The notes: generated by a model not told the origin, from the sequence alone. A stretch of DNA of 64,000 nucleotides from Thalassospira sp. TSL5-1 (GCF_001907695.1 NZ_KV880637.1:1922001-1986000); one strand, 5' to 3'; shown: positions 52,224 through 61,067, numbered from the stretch's first letter. Made by a program: numbers and translations.

Positions 52224-52336
52224 TTGTTATTCCTTTATGATGGTCCTTAACCTGCCCATCCCCCTTTGCGCCCGCACCCATCACTGGTTGGCTACAACCT
52301 GATCAAAAGGTTGTCACCCAAAGCCCCCGCGAACTG

Positions 52337-52373
52337 AAAACCGGCCTGCCGCTAATCCCAACAAGCCGGTTTT
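52337..52373 (-). terminator. Intrinsic terminator of the DUF2892-MBL-DUF442 operon
   Basis: Nine-bp arms AAAACCGGC and GCCGGTTTT with a 19-nt loop lie a few bases beyond the DUF442 gene stop on the minus strand. It isolates this operon from the SulP gene. Confidence 0.75.
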
Positions 52374-52376
52374 AGC

Positions 52377-52790
52377 TTAACGGCGTGCTTCGATCCGCGG
52401 CACAAGGCCCGACATGTCGTAACCGGCAGTGGCAGCCGCGGTTACAATTTCCTGGGTCGGCAGTTTACCGGCATTGGCAAGCGACCACAAAATGGTGCAG
52501 CGCGTACCCGTGCGGCAATAGGCAAAAACAGGCTTGGCAGCTTTGGCAAGAATGTCAGCAAACGTGTCCGCATCGGCGTCCTGCACATTGCCGCTAACGA
52601 CAGGCATGAATACGGCTTCCAGCCCACATTCTTCGGCTTTGGCACGAATATCGTCAAAGGACGGCTGGCCTGGGTCTTCCTGATCGGGGCGGTTGCAAAT
52701 GATGGTTTTAAAGCCAGCATCGGCAATGGCGGGAATGGCCTCCAGCGGGATCTGGGGGGAGACGGTCAATTCATCGCTAAGACGTTTCAT
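52377..52790 (-). CDS. DUF442 family sulfur transferase / phosphatase-like protein (TIGR01244)
   Basis: This 137-residue protein of the beta-lactamase-hydrolase-associated (DUF442) family has a phosphatase/rhodanese-like loop AYCRTGTRC with Cys92 as the likely active residue. The opening KRLSDELTVSPQI and FKTIICNRPDQEDPGQP are typical. In several bacteria this domain is fused to a persulfide dioxygenase (Blh); here it is a separate gene 40 bp downstream of the MBL gene. It is presumed to handle sulfane sulfur in sulfide detoxification. Confidence 0.88.
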   Translation of the reverse strand: MKRLSDELTVSPQIPLEAIPAIADAGFKTIICNRPDQEDPGQPSFDDIRAKAEECGLEAVFMPVVSGNVQDADADTFADILAKAAKPVFAYCRTGTRCTILWSLANAGKLPTQEIVTAAATAGYDMSGLVPRIEARR

Positions 52791-52830
52791 AATGGCACTT
52801 CCGTTTTGTTATCTCGATGGCCGGGCATGT

Positions 52831-53736
52831 TTAAAACATGTTCAGCGGCAGCTTGAGATAACGGATGCCATTATCTTCGGCCGGTGGCAACTCCCCCCCG
52901 CGCATATTTACCTGGATCGATGGCAAAATCAGACGCGGCATGCCCAGTTTTGCATCACGTTCATGACGCATCCTGACGAAATCGACTTCACTAACACCGT
53001 CTTTGAGATGCACGTTGTGGGTCCGTTCTTCGGCAACGGTTGTTTCCCAGCGATATTCATCGCGCCCCGGTGCCTTGTAATCATGACACATGAACATGCG
53101 GGTTTCACCGGGCAAGGACAGCAACCGCCGAACCGACTGATAAAGCGCGTGCGCATCCCCGCCGGGGAAATCGCAGCGTGCCGAACCATAATCGGGCATG
53201 AAAAGGGTATCACCGACAAAAACGGCATCACCGATCAGATAGGACATGCAGGCAGGCGTATGACCCGGCGTATGCAATGCGCAAACATGCAAACTGCCAA
53301 TTTCAAATTGATCGCCGTCTTTAAACAGCCTGTCGAACTGACGACCGGTGCGGCAAAATTCGGTTCCGGCATTAAAAACCTTGCCGAAATGGTCCTGTAC
53401 AATCGTGATATTCGCGCCAATTGCCATTGCCCCGCCCAGTTCCTGTTTCAGGTAGGGGGCAGCAGAAAGATGATCGGCATGAATATGGGTTTCCAGTACC
53501 CATTCCACATTCAGGCCTTCCGCCCGGATATAGGAAATAATGGCATCTGCCGACGTGTAGTTAATTCGAGCTGATGCGGGATCATAATCCAGCACACTGT
53601 CAAGAATGGCACAGGCAGACGAATTCGGGTCGCGCACAACATAACTGATGGTAAATGTGTCCGGATCAAAAAACGCCTTCACAAGGGGGGCTGACCCCGC
53701 CTGTGTGAAGGATAAAATTTCCTGCAAGTCCGTCAT
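52831..53736 (-). CDS. MBL-fold metallohydrolase, persulfide dioxygenase (ETHE1/Blh)-like
   Basis: This 301-residue metallo-beta-lactamase-fold protein is probably a persulfide dioxygenase oxidising glutathione persulfide to sulfite. Metal ligands are in ETHIHADHLSA (His84, His86, Asp88, His89), HTPGHTPACMSYL, FVGDTLFMPDYGSARCDFPGGDA and CHDYKAPGR. The GSARCDFPGG segment is typical of the ETHE1/Blh group. It overlaps the DUF2892 gene by 4 bp and precedes the DUF442 gene. The sulfite produced might be exported or oxidised elsewhere. Confidence 0.88.
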   Translation of the reverse strand: MTDLQEILSFTQAGSAPLVKAFFDPDTFTISYVVRDPNSSACAILDSVLDYDPASARINYTSADAIISYIRAEGLNVEWVLETHIHADHLSAAPYLKQELGGAMAIGANITIVQDHFGKVFNAGTEFCRTGRQFDRLFKDGDQFEIGSLHVCALHTPGHTPACMSYLIGDAVFVGDTLFMPDYGSARCDFPGGDAHALYQSVRRLLSLPGETRMFMCHDYKAPGRDEYRWETTVAEERTHNVHLKDGVSEVDFVRMRHERDAKLGMPRLILPSIQVNMRGGELPPAEDNGIRYLKLPLNMF

Positions 53737-53984
53737 TTTTTTGCCTCGACGCGGCCCGCCTGGTTACCAATCTGGCAGGTCCGAATGCCAAACAGCCAGT
53801 AAGCCGGGCAAAACCGGAAAACGGCTGTCACCAGCATGACAGCACCCACCAGAAGCGACAGCCAGGCATAGCCCCCCATAGCAGCCATGATGCCCCCCTC
53901 GCCCGCAAGAGCAAAGGGCAGGACCAGCAAAACAAGACCGGCAATAAACCGTGCCGCACGATCCAGACGACCAATATTTGTCAT
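53733..53984 (-). CDS. DUF2892 (YgaP-like) small membrane protein
   Basis: This 83-residue protein has two predicted membrane helices (AARFIAGLVLLVLPFAL and WLSLLVGAVMLVTAVF), then the conserved FCPAYWLFGIRTC motif with two cysteines. The ATG at 53984 follows GGAGG; four extra codons upstream are rejected. It heads the sulfur operon and overlaps the MBL gene. Such proteins commonly accompany rhodanese and persulfide enzymes. Confidence 0.88.
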   Translation of the reverse strand: MTNIGRLDRAARFIAGLVLLVLPFALAGEGGIMAAMGGYAWLSLLVGAVMLVTAVFRFCPAYWLFGIRTCQIGNQAGRVEAKK

Positions 53985-54034
53985 TTCGACCTCCAATACA
54001 GAATTTCACAGACCATATATCATTAAATTATGTT

Positions 54035-54046
54035 TTACAAATGTAA
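54035..54046. promoter_or_regulatory. Dyad TTACA-AA-TGTAA upstream of the sulfur operon
   Basis: This perfect short dyad sits inside broader AAATTA/TAATTT arms (54025-54049), about 50 bp upstream of the DUF2892 gene. It could be the operator for a sulfide-sensing repressor, but no such regulator gene is present in the window. Confidence 0.4.
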
Positions 54047-54182
54047 TTTGCGCATATTTCTTTGTTAAATTAACTCTTGCGAGCATCCGCGTCAGGTATA
54101 AAGCCGTTATGATTGCAACTTTGTTGCAGTCCAGGCACCTGCGTGCTAGCTCTGCTGTGATGTCAAAGCTGGAGATGGGTTC

Positions 54183-54911
54183 ATGTCTGATTCCGAAAAG
54201 ATGGGAACGGCCAAAGACTGGCCGGAATGGCAACAGGAAAATCCCGGTCAGGGTTTTTCCCAATGGCTAATCGCAAGCGTTACCGATGACTGGCACCGCG
54301 CAACCCATCATCCCTTTACCGATGCGTGGGGCAAAGGTGCCGTCCCGACAGAGAATTTACGCCGCTATCTGGTGCAGGATCACCGGTTTCTGGATCGTTT
54401 TGTCGCGCTTTTGGCTGGTGCGGTCGCCCATGCACCCACCCTTGCGGACCGCATTCCCGGTTGCCAGTTCCTGGCCCTGGTGACGGGCAAGGAAAACACC
54501 TATTTTGAACGGTGTTTCACCGCCCTTGGTGTGCGCAATAACCAGCGTGTGGGCACACCGGACTGGGATGCAACCAAAGGATTTAAAAACCTGATGGCCG
54601 AAGCCCTTAACAGCAGCGTCTATGCCAATATGGTGGCCGTGCTTGCGGTGGCGGAAGGCAGCTATCTTGGCTGGGCCGACCGGGTCGCAAAAACGGTGCC
54701 CAATAATCCGCCGCTTGATTTTTGGTTTTCCGAATGGATTGACCTTCATACCGGCGATTATTTCGCCAGCGTGGTGGCTTATCTGAATGCGCAGCTTGAT
54801 CATGTCGGACCGACACTGGACGATGCCGCGCGCGCAGAATGCCAGCGTTATTTTGCCGCGGCCACACGGCTTGAGGTTGATTTTTTTGACGCCGCCCAAA
54901 ATGGTGAATGA
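54183..54911 (+). CDS. TenA/THI-4/PQQC-family protein
   Basis: This 242-residue all-helical protein of the TenA superfamily hydrolyses thiamin breakdown products in its best-known role. It shows LRRYLVQDHRFLDRFVALLA and the conserved acidic/aromatic WFSEWIDLHTGDYFAS near the C-terminus, both typical of TenA active-site helices. GGAGATGGG precedes the ATG. No thiamin genes are adjacent, and I cannot tell the cysteine-type from the glutamate-type subgroup. It is divergent from the sulfur operon. Confidence 0.83.
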   Translation: MSDSEKMGTAKDWPEWQQENPGQGFSQWLIASVTDDWHRATHHPFTDAWGKGAVPTENLRRYLVQDHRFLDRFVALLAGAVAHAPTLADRIPGCQFLALVTGKENTYFERCFTALGVRNNQRVGTPDWDATKGFKNLMAEALNSSVYANMVAVLAVAEGSYLGWADRVAKTVPNNPPLDFWFSEWIDLHTGDYFASVVAYLNAQLDHVGPTLDDAARAECQRYFAAATRLEVDFFDAAQNGE

Positions 54912-54930
54912 TACCGTAACCGAACGATAA

Positions 54931-54975
54931 AAAGCGGCGAAACCTGCTATGTGATTAACGGTTTCGCCCTTTTTC
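54931..54975. terminator. Bidirectional terminator between tenA-like and pcaB
   Basis: Perfect 9-bp arms GGCGAAACC and GGTTTCGCC with a 15-nt loop and T-runs on both strands lie between convergent genes. Confidence 0.85.
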
Positions 54976-55015
54976 CATCCGTCTGATTGGCATTACATAA
55001 AGTGGCTGAATCGGT

Positions 55016-56356
55016 TTACCCCTCGGCCAGGACCCGATGTGCCGCCCCCAATACGCGGTCAATATAGACATCATTCAGGCCAAGATAATTGGCCGGGTCG
55101 CGCACCTTTTGCCAATCAACACCAGCATTGGTCACTTTCGGTAATTCATCAAACAAATGGGTGCCTTGCGCCAATGAGGTTACAACCGCCTGTTTAACCA
55201 GCTTATCGGCCGCATCGCGGTCCATATGATCGGCCAGGGCAAATGTTGCGGCCTCGGCCAACATGGCACCGCGCGAAATGTCGATATTCTCGCGCATCTT
55301 GCGGCCATTAACCTGCAAATTATCCAGAATTGACAGCATCAAACCCGTTGCCTTGCCACAGGCCATAACGATTTCGGGCAATGCCAGCCATTCCTGCAAC
55401 CAGGCGGTGCCGCTGCGTTCATGTTCGTGGATTTGCGCATGATACAAATGCGACATTTGCGTTGCGCCAAACCGTGCCAGTGTGACCAGCATTTCCGCTG
55501 CAACCGGATTGGCCTTGTGCGGCATGGTAGATGACCCACCGCCATTGGCCAATGTGACCTCGGCAATTTCAGACTGTGATAACAAAACCAGATCCTGGCC
55601 GATTTTGCCAAAGCCACAAGTTAACGATGTTAATTTTGAGGCCAGATCAACAATCATATCACGCTGGCTATGCCACGGCATTTCGGCAATTTCCAGCCCC
55701 AATTCGTCGGCCAGGGCGTGTTCAACCTCCTGCCCCACAGACCCCATCGATGCCAGTGTTCCAGCCGCCCCGCCAAAGGATAAACGCAGAAACTGCCGCG
55801 CACTTGTGGCCAATTGATGATCCAGACGCACCAGCGGCATGAGCCAACCGGCAACCTTCAGACCAAAGCTTATGGGGACCGCCTGTTGGCTGCGGGTCCG
55901 CCCCGCCATCACTGTTGCGCGGTGATCATCGGCAAGTTTGATCAATGACTTAATGATTGTGCGCATGCGATGGCGCAAGGTCGCCACCAAATCGCGCATG
56001 CGCAGAACCAGGGCCGTATCGACCACATCCTGGCTGGTGGCGCCAAAATGCACATAACGTGCGACATCCCCGCCCACATGCGCCTTGATCGCCTTGACCA
56101 AGCCCGGCACCGGCACCCCCGTATTGGCACAGGATGCCGCCAGTGATGCCGGGTCCGGGGTAAAATCGCGGCAAGCGGCGGTAATTTGATCAGCCGCCAC
56201 CTGTGGAACAAGGCCCACCCGCGCCTGCGCCGCCGCCAGGGCCGTTTCAAACAGCACCATCGATGCAATCACGGCATCATCACTAAAATAGGCCGCAATT
56301 TCCGCATCGGCGAAAAGGTCGCCATAGAGCACGGAATCAAAGGGTGACAGGCTCAT
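55016..56356 (-). CDS. pcaB: 3-carboxy-cis,cis-muconate cycloisomerase
   Basis: It closes 3-carboxy-cis,cis-muconate to gamma-carboxymuconolactone in protocatechuate breakdown. The 446-residue protein is of the fumarase/argininosuccinate lyase superfamily, with signature GGGSSTMPHKANPVAAEM. The N-terminus is SLSPFDSVLYGDLFADAE, and TSQDVVDTAL is another conserved block. The ATG at 56356 has GGGGA upstream and is preferred to one four codons earlier. It is last in the pca operon, after a hairpin with a T-run. Confidence 0.93.
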   Translation of the reverse strand: MSLSPFDSVLYGDLFADAEIAAYFSDDAVIASMVLFETALAAAQARVGLVPQVAADQITAACRDFTPDPASLAASCANTGVPVPGLVKAIKAHVGGDVARYVHFGATSQDVVDTALVLRMRDLVATLRHRMRTIIKSLIKLADDHRATVMAGRTRSQQAVPISFGLKVAGWLMPLVRLDHQLATSARQFLRLSFGGAAGTLASMGSVGQEVEHALADELGLEIAEMPWHSQRDMIVDLASKLTSLTCGFGKIGQDLVLLSQSEIAEVTLANGGGSSTMPHKANPVAAEMLVTLARFGATQMSHLYHAQIHEHERSGTAWLQEWLALPEIVMACGKATGLMLSILDNLQVNGRKMRENIDISRGAMLAEAATFALADHMDRDAADKLVKQAVVTSLAQGTHLFDELPKVTNAGVDWQKVRDPANYLGLNDVYIDRVLGAAHRVLAEG

Positions 56357-56370
56357 GCTTATCCCCATTC

Positions 56371-56406
56371 ATAAAAAAGGATGGCGATCCGTTATGAATC
56401 GCCACC
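56371..56406 (-). terminator. Terminator-like hairpin between pcaF and pcaB
   Basis: On the minus strand GGCGAT and ATCGCC (extendable to about 9 bp with a bulge) are followed by CCTTTTTT. The T-run ends about 15 nt before the pcaB start, so this may attenuate pcaB rather than end the operon. Confidence 0.55.
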
Positions 56407-56442
56407 ATAACACTGATCCTGGCTTTGCGGGCAATGGTCCCG

Positions 56443-57648
56443 TTATACCGCTTCAAGGGCAATGGCGATGCCTTGCCCCACACCAATGCACATGGTTGCC
56501 AGCGCATATTTGCCGCCAGCACGTTTTAACTGCCGTGCAGCGGTGCCGGTAATGCGTGCGCCTGACATTCCCAGCGGATGGCCCAGGGCAATAGCTCCGC
56601 CATTGGGGTTTACCCGCACATCATCATCGGCAATGCCAAGGTCGCGCAATGTCGCCAGGCCTTGCGATGCAAAGGCCTCGTTCAGTTCAATGACATCAAA
56701 CTGGTCCAGCGACAGGTCAAACCGTGCCATCAGGTTGCGCGTTGCCGGTGCCGGGCCAAAACCCATAATACGTGGCGGAACGCCCGCCGTTGCACCGCCA
56801 ACAATGCGGGCAATCGGCGTTAGGCCATATTTTTTAACCGCCGCTTCCGATGCAACAATCAGGGCAGCCGCGCCGTCATTCACACCCGAAGCATTGCCCG
56901 CCGTAACCGTTCCACCTTCCCGAAACGGGGTTGGCAATTTGCCAAGTTTTTCCACCGTTGTCCCGGGACGCGGATGTTCGTCCTGCGATACGACAATATC
57001 ATCGCCTTTACGCTGCGGGATCGTTACGGGCACAATTTCTTCGGCCAAAGTGCCATTTTCCTGTGCGGCAATGGCCTTGTCCTGTGAACGCACGGCAAAG
57101 GCATCCTGATCGGTGCGGGAGATGTTGAAATCCTCGGCCACGTTCTCACCCGTTTCCGGCATGGAATCGACGCCATATTGCTGTTTCATCAGCGGATTTA
57201 CAAACCGCCAGCCAATGGTTGTATCGTAAATTTCGGCATTGCGCGAAAAGGCCGAACTGGCCTTGGGCATGACAAAGGGCGCGCGCGACATGCTTTCAAC
57301 ACCTCCCGCGACCATTAAATCGGCCTCGCCCGCCTTAATCGCACGGGCCGCCATAATAATGGCATCCATGCCCGATCCACACAGGCGGTTGACCGTTGTG
57401 CCGGTTACATTTTCGGGCATACCGGCCAGCAACACTGCCATACGGGCGACATTGCGGTTATCCTCGCCCGCCTGGTTGGCACAGCCCATGATCACGTCGT
57501 CTATCGCGGCAAAATCAATATTCGGATTGCGCTCCATCAGAGCCCGCAGCGGAACCGCTGCCAGATCATCCGCCCGGACGGATGATAACACCCCGCCAAA
57601 ACGGCCAATCGGGGTGCGGATATAATCGCAGATATAGGCGTCGGTCAT
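56443..57648 (-). CDS. pcaF: 3-oxoadipyl-CoA thiolase
   Basis: It cleaves 3-oxoadipyl-CoA to succinyl-CoA and acetyl-CoA. The 401-residue thiolase has Cys90 in VNRLCGSGMDAI, the NPNGGAIALGHPLGMSGAR block with the catalytic His, and ATMCIGVGQGIA with the second Cys. The length of about 400 and the beginning AYICDYIRTPIGRFGG are those of PcaF/PaaJ. It follows pcaJ by only a few bases. Confidence 0.93.
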   Translation of the reverse strand: MTDAYICDYIRTPIGRFGGVLSSVRADDLAAVPLRALMERNPNIDFAAIDDVIMGCANQAGEDNRNVARMAVLLAGMPENVTGTTVNRLCGSGMDAIIMAARAIKAGEADLMVAGGVESMSRAPFVMPKASSAFSRNAEIYDTTIGWRFVNPLMKQQYGVDSMPETGENVAEDFNISRTDQDAFAVRSQDKAIAAQENGTLAEEIVPVTIPQRKGDDIVVSQDEHPRPGTTVEKLGKLPTPFREGGTVTAGNASGVNDGAAALIVASEAAVKKYGLTPIARIVGGATAGVPPRIMGFGPAPATRNLMARFDLSLDQFDVIELNEAFASQGLATLRDLGIADDDVRVNPNGGAIALGHPLGMSGARITGTAARQLKRAGGKYALATMCIGVGQGIAIALEAV

Positions 57649-57651
57649 TCT

Positions 57652-58422
57652 TTAATGGCCCTCGTGTGCGGCGTTGGTGCGGGCATGCAAATCACGCAGA
57701 ACCTGCAATTCACGGTCCGATGGTACCGGGGTTTCGGCAATCTTATCGGCAAATTCAACCTCCCAACCGGTTGCGGCGACAATATCGTCGCGGCTGACAC
57801 CGGGATGAATGGATGTCACGATGAAATGCTTGTCGGTCGGATGCGGTTCCATGATGCACAAATCGGTTATCAGGCGCGATGGCCCCTTGGTGGTGACACC
57901 ATAGCTTGCCCGATCATCACCGCCCTTGCCATAGCCAAGCGAGGTAACAAAGTCGATTTTTTCTACAAAGCCGCGTTTGCTTTGCTTCATGACGAGAAAA
58001 ATCTCGCCGCAACTGGTGGCAATTTCCGGTGCCCCGCCGCCGCCTGGCAGGCGTACTTTCGGGTTATCGTAATCGCCAATCACGGTGGTGTTGATATTGC
58101 CAAATTTATCAAGCTGGGCTGCGCCCAAGAAACCCACCGATATTTTACCCCCCTGCAACCAGTAACGGAACATTTCCGTGACCGGCACGGTATTCATGGC
58201 CGTTTCGCACAATTCCCCGTCACCAATCGACAAAGGCAGAACATCGGGCTTGGTGCCGATGGTGCCGCTTTCATAAATCAGGGTGATGTCTGGCGCGTGG
58301 GTCAGTCGCGCCAGGTTGCACGCCGCCGACGGCATCCCAATACCGACAAAACAGACATCCTCGTTTTTAAGGGCGCGCGCGGCGGTGACCGTCATCATTT
58401 CTGTCGAATTATAATCCGTCAT
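57652..58422 (-). CDS. pcaJ: 3-oxoadipate CoA-transferase subunit B (CatJ/GctB-type)
   Basis: This beta subunit, with PcaI, moves CoA from succinyl-CoA to 3-oxoadipate. The 256-residue protein has IYESGTIGTKP (the catalytic Glu is expected there), GFLGAAQLDKFGNINTTVIG and VRLPGGGGAPEIATS. The size and motifs are of the glutaconate/CatJ type rather than the shorter classical PcaJ. It starts 2 bp after pcaI. Confidence 0.9.
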   Translation of the reverse strand: MTDYNSTEMMTVTAARALKNEDVCFVGIGMPSAACNLARLTHAPDITLIYESGTIGTKPDVLPLSIGDGELCETAMNTVPVTEMFRYWLQGGKISVGFLGAAQLDKFGNINTTVIGDYDNPKVRLPGGGGAPEIATSCGEIFLVMKQSKRGFVEKIDFVTSLGYGKGGDDRASYGVTTKGPSRLITDLCIMEPHPTDKHFIVTSIHPGVSRDDIVAATGWEVEFADKIAETPVPSDRELQVLRDLHARTNAAHEGH

Positions 58423-58424
58423 GA

Positions 58425-59291
58425 TCAGGCCTCCGCCTTGCTGTGTTGTGCCTTCAGGCGGGTTGCAAAATCTTCGGGGCCACCATTAAACACATGCTGG
58501 TCCAGCCAATCATTAAAACTGTCACGGTCTTTGGCGATATTGTCCCAGGCCTTGTAAAAGGCGTTATCACGTTTGTAATAGCCCTGCGCATAGGATGGAT
58601 GTGCACCACCAGGGACATGCACCACCGCTGTTACCGCCCAGTTGGGCAACATCACCGCGTTAAAGGGTACATCATTGAAATCATCCACAATTTCTTCGAC
58701 CGTGATGATGGACTTGCGGGCGGCCAAAACGGCTTCCTTTTGCACGCCAACAATGCCTTCAAACAGGATATCGCCCTTACGGTTCGCCTTTTGCGCATGC
58801 ACCACCGCCACATCCGGGCGAATGGCCGGAACAGCTGCCAAACGTTCGCCAGTAAAGGGGCATTCAATGAATTTGATGTTGGGGTTCACACGCGGCAATT
58901 CCGCCCCGCGATAGCCCTTGAACACCGCGCAAGGCAGGCCCGCCGCCCCGGCATCATAGGCATTTGCCATGGCAGCATGGCTGTGTTCTTCGATCTCAAG
59001 GGCGCAGGGCCAACTATTTTCAATCGCATCTCGCAAACGATGTAGCGAGCCAACCCCCGGATTACCGCCCCATGAAAACATCAGCTTTTTGGCGCATCCG
59101 GCACCAATCAACTGGTCGTAAATCATATCCGGCGTCATACGGATCAGCGTTAGATCACGTTTTTTCTGGCGAATAATCTCGTGCCCGGCAGCATGCGGGA
59201 TCAGGTGAGTAAAACCCTCCATCGCAACCGTATCCCCATCCTGAACACAGGTCGCAATGGCGTCTTTCAAAGACATAAATTGTGCAACCAC
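58425..59291 (-). CDS. pcaI: 3-oxoadipate CoA-transferase subunit A (CatI/GctA-type)
   Basis: This alpha subunit has about 289 residues and the CoA-transferase opening DGDTVAMEGFTHLIPHAAG, with WGGNPGVGSLHRLRDA and AMANAYDAGAAGLPCA further on. Three starts are possible: TTG at 59312, GTG at 59291 and ATG at 59276. GTG is chosen because GGGAG lies 9 nt before it, whereas the ATG has no visible ribosome-binding site. It follows pcaG after about 80 bp. Confidence 0.88.
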   Translation of the reverse strand: MVAQFMSLKDAIATCVQDGDTVAMEGFTHLIPHAAGHEIIRQKKRDLTLIRMTPDMIYDQLIGAGCAKKLMFSWGGNPGVGSLHRLRDAIENSWPCALEIEEHSHAAMANAYDAGAAGLPCAVFKGYRGAELPRVNPNIKFIECPFTGERLAAVPAIRPDVAVVHAQKANRKGDILFEGIVGVQKEAVLAARKSIITVEEIVDDFNDVPFNAVMLPNWAVTAVVHVPGGAHPSYAQGYYKRDNAFYKAWDNIAKDRDSFNDWLDQHVFNGGPEDFATRLKAQHSKAEA

Positions 59292-59370
59292 AGAAACAAT
59301 CTCCCGGGTCAAAAGAAATCCTTGAGGCAGCCATCATGCGATGCGTAACTGCCCCCAATCAAAAAAGGCG

Positions 59371-59958
59371 TTAAACGTCGAAAAACACGGTTTCGCGGTC
59401 GCCCTGCATATGAATGTCAAATCGGTATTCCGGCCCCGTTGCCGTATCTGTGCGTTTGGCAATCAGGGTATCGCGACGATCCGCCGGGACGGCCCGCAAT
59501 ACCGGGCACCTGGCATTTGCCGCCGCTTCATCGTCGAAATACAGCCGGGTAAAGGCATGCACCAGCATTCCGCGCATCAACACCGTGACATTGATGAAAG
59601 GTGCCGTCGCATCGGCAACACATCCGGGCTTGATGGTTTCAAAAACAAAGCAGTTTTGCGCATCCGTTCCGGTGCCACAACGTCCCAGGCCCCGGAAACC
59701 GGTATTTTCAATACTAACGGGGTCGGTGCGATAGACCCCTTCATCGTCCGCCTGCCAGATTTCGATCATGGCATCGGATACCGGCGCACCCTCGCCGTCC
59801 AGCACCTGGCCGATAATGCGAATATGTTCGCCTTTGGCATCGGGCCCAGCCACAATGTGGTTAGCAATGTCGCTAAAATCATAACCATATTGCCCCGGCG
59901 TCAGACCATAGGCGAAATATGGCCCAACCGTTTGCGACGGGGTTTCTCCATATGTCAT
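59371..59958 (-). CDS. pcaG: Protocatechuate 3,4-dioxygenase alpha subunit
   Basis: This 195-residue non-catalytic subunit of the intradiol dioxygenase starts TYGETPSQTVGPYFAYGL, the PcaG landmark. It has the same core fold as the beta subunit (EIWQADDEG), but the iron-binding tyrosine and histidine set is not conserved. GGAGG precedes the ATG, 3 bp after pcaH. Confidence 0.94.
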   Translation of the reverse strand: MTYGETPSQTVGPYFAYGLTPGQYGYDFSDIANHIVAGPDAKGEHIRIIGQVLDGEGAPVSDAMIEIWQADDEGVYRTDPVSIENTGFRGLGRCGTGTDAQNCFVFETIKPGCVADATAPFINVTVLMRGMLVHAFTRLYFDDEAAANARCPVLRAVPADRRDTLIAKRTDTATGPEYRFDIHMQGDRETVFFDV

Positions 59959-59961
59959 GGC

Positions 59962-60663
59962 TTAATCCTCCATCGGGGTGGCAAGGCGTCCACGCAGGAC
60001 AATGTCAAACTGATAGCCAAGGGCAAAGCCTTCCTCGGTTTTGTCGATCGAGAATTTTGAAATCAGCCGGTTACGCGCAGCTTCATCAGGTGTGGCCAGA
60101 AATATCGGGTCCAGCGCCAGCAACGGATCACCGGGGAAATACATTTGTGTCACCAGCCGGGTGGCAAAACCCGGCCCGAACAGGGACAAATGAATATGGT
60201 TAGGCCGCCAGGCATTGAAATGATTGCCCCAAGGATAAGCGCCCGGTTTAACGGTATAGAAAAGGTAATTACCGTTCTCGTCACTCATGCAGCGGCCGGA
60301 ACCGCGAAAGTTCGGGTCCAGGGGGGCATCATGCTGGTCCACCTTATGGACGTAACGCCCCGCCGCATTCGCCTGCCATACCTCGATCAGGGTATGGGGA
60401 ACGGGGCGGCCATCCCCGTCCATCACCTTGCCATGCACAACAATGCGTTCGCCAATCGGCTCACCATTCACGCGGCCATTGCGGGTTAAATCCCAGTCCA
60501 GGTCCCGAACGGCGGCACGGGCAAAAACCGGGCCGCTGGCTTCGGATATGCCCCCGGCAAGGGATACCAGTGGTTTGGTCGGCCCGCGCAGAATGGTGGA
60601 TTTGTAATCGGGTGCGATATAGGGAGCGTGGCAACTCCAGTCACGCGGTTTAAACCCGCTCAT
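59962..60663 (-). CDS. pcaH: Protocatechuate 3,4-dioxygenase beta subunit
   Basis: This 233-residue subunit carries the Fe(III) site and opens the protocatechuate ring between the two hydroxyls. The expected ligands are Tyr104 (AGRYVHKVD), Tyr143 (PGAYPWGNH), and His156 and His158 (RPNHIHLSLFG). All are present. It overlaps pcaC by 4 bp (ATGA). Confidence 0.95.
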   Translation of the reverse strand: MSGFKPRDWSCHAPYIAPDYKSTILRGPTKPLVSLAGGISEASGPVFARAAVRDLDWDLTRNGRVNGEPIGERIVVHGKVMDGDGRPVPHTLIEVWQANAAGRYVHKVDQHDAPLDPNFRGSGRCMSDENGNYLFYTVKPGAYPWGNHFNAWRPNHIHLSLFGPGFATRLVTQMYFPGDPLLALDPIFLATPDEAARNRLISKFSIDKTEEGFALGYQFDIVLRGRLATPMED

Positions 60664-61067
60664 GATTTTGTTTCTCCCTGATCCGGCGTTTGATTATCCA
60701 ATTCGGCAAAAACCTGTTTGGCAATGCGAAAGGCGGTATTTCCTGCCGGGATACCCGCATATACCGCAACGTGCATCAGGGCTTCGCGAATGTCATCCCG
60801 GCTGGCACCGGTATTAACCGTGGCCCGCAAGTGCATTGCCAGTTCTTCTTCATGGCCAAGGGCGGCCATCAGTGACACGGTAATAATCGAGCGTTCACGC
60901 CGCGATAAGGCCGGATTGGTCCATAAGGTCCCCCAGACATTTTCAGTAATATAATGCTGAAAAAAATCATCAAACTCGGTGATGTTGGCCGACGCACGAT
61001 CCACATGGCGATCCCCCAGAACCGACCGACGGGTTTTCATCCCGTTGTCAAACCGGTTTTCAGTCAA
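60660..61067 (-). CDS. pcaC: 4-carboxymuconolactone decarboxylase (TTG start)
   Basis: It decarboxylates gamma-carboxymuconolactone to the 3-oxoadipate enol-lactone. The 135-residue protein has RFDNGMKTRRSVLGDRHVDR at the start and the AhpD-like core GHEEELAMHLRATVNTG. The TTG at 61067 is chosen because AGGGAG lies 7 nt upstream and the residues before RFDNGM match the length of known PcaC N-termini. The next ATG (61040) would remove them. It overlaps pcaD by 8 bp. Confidence 0.88.
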   Translation of the reverse strand: MTENRFDNGMKTRRSVLGDRHVDRASANITEFDDFFQHYITENVWGTLWTNPALSRRERSIITVSLMAALGHEEELAMHLRATVNTGASRDDIREALMHVAVYAGIPAGNTAFRIAKQVFAELDNQTPDQGETKS

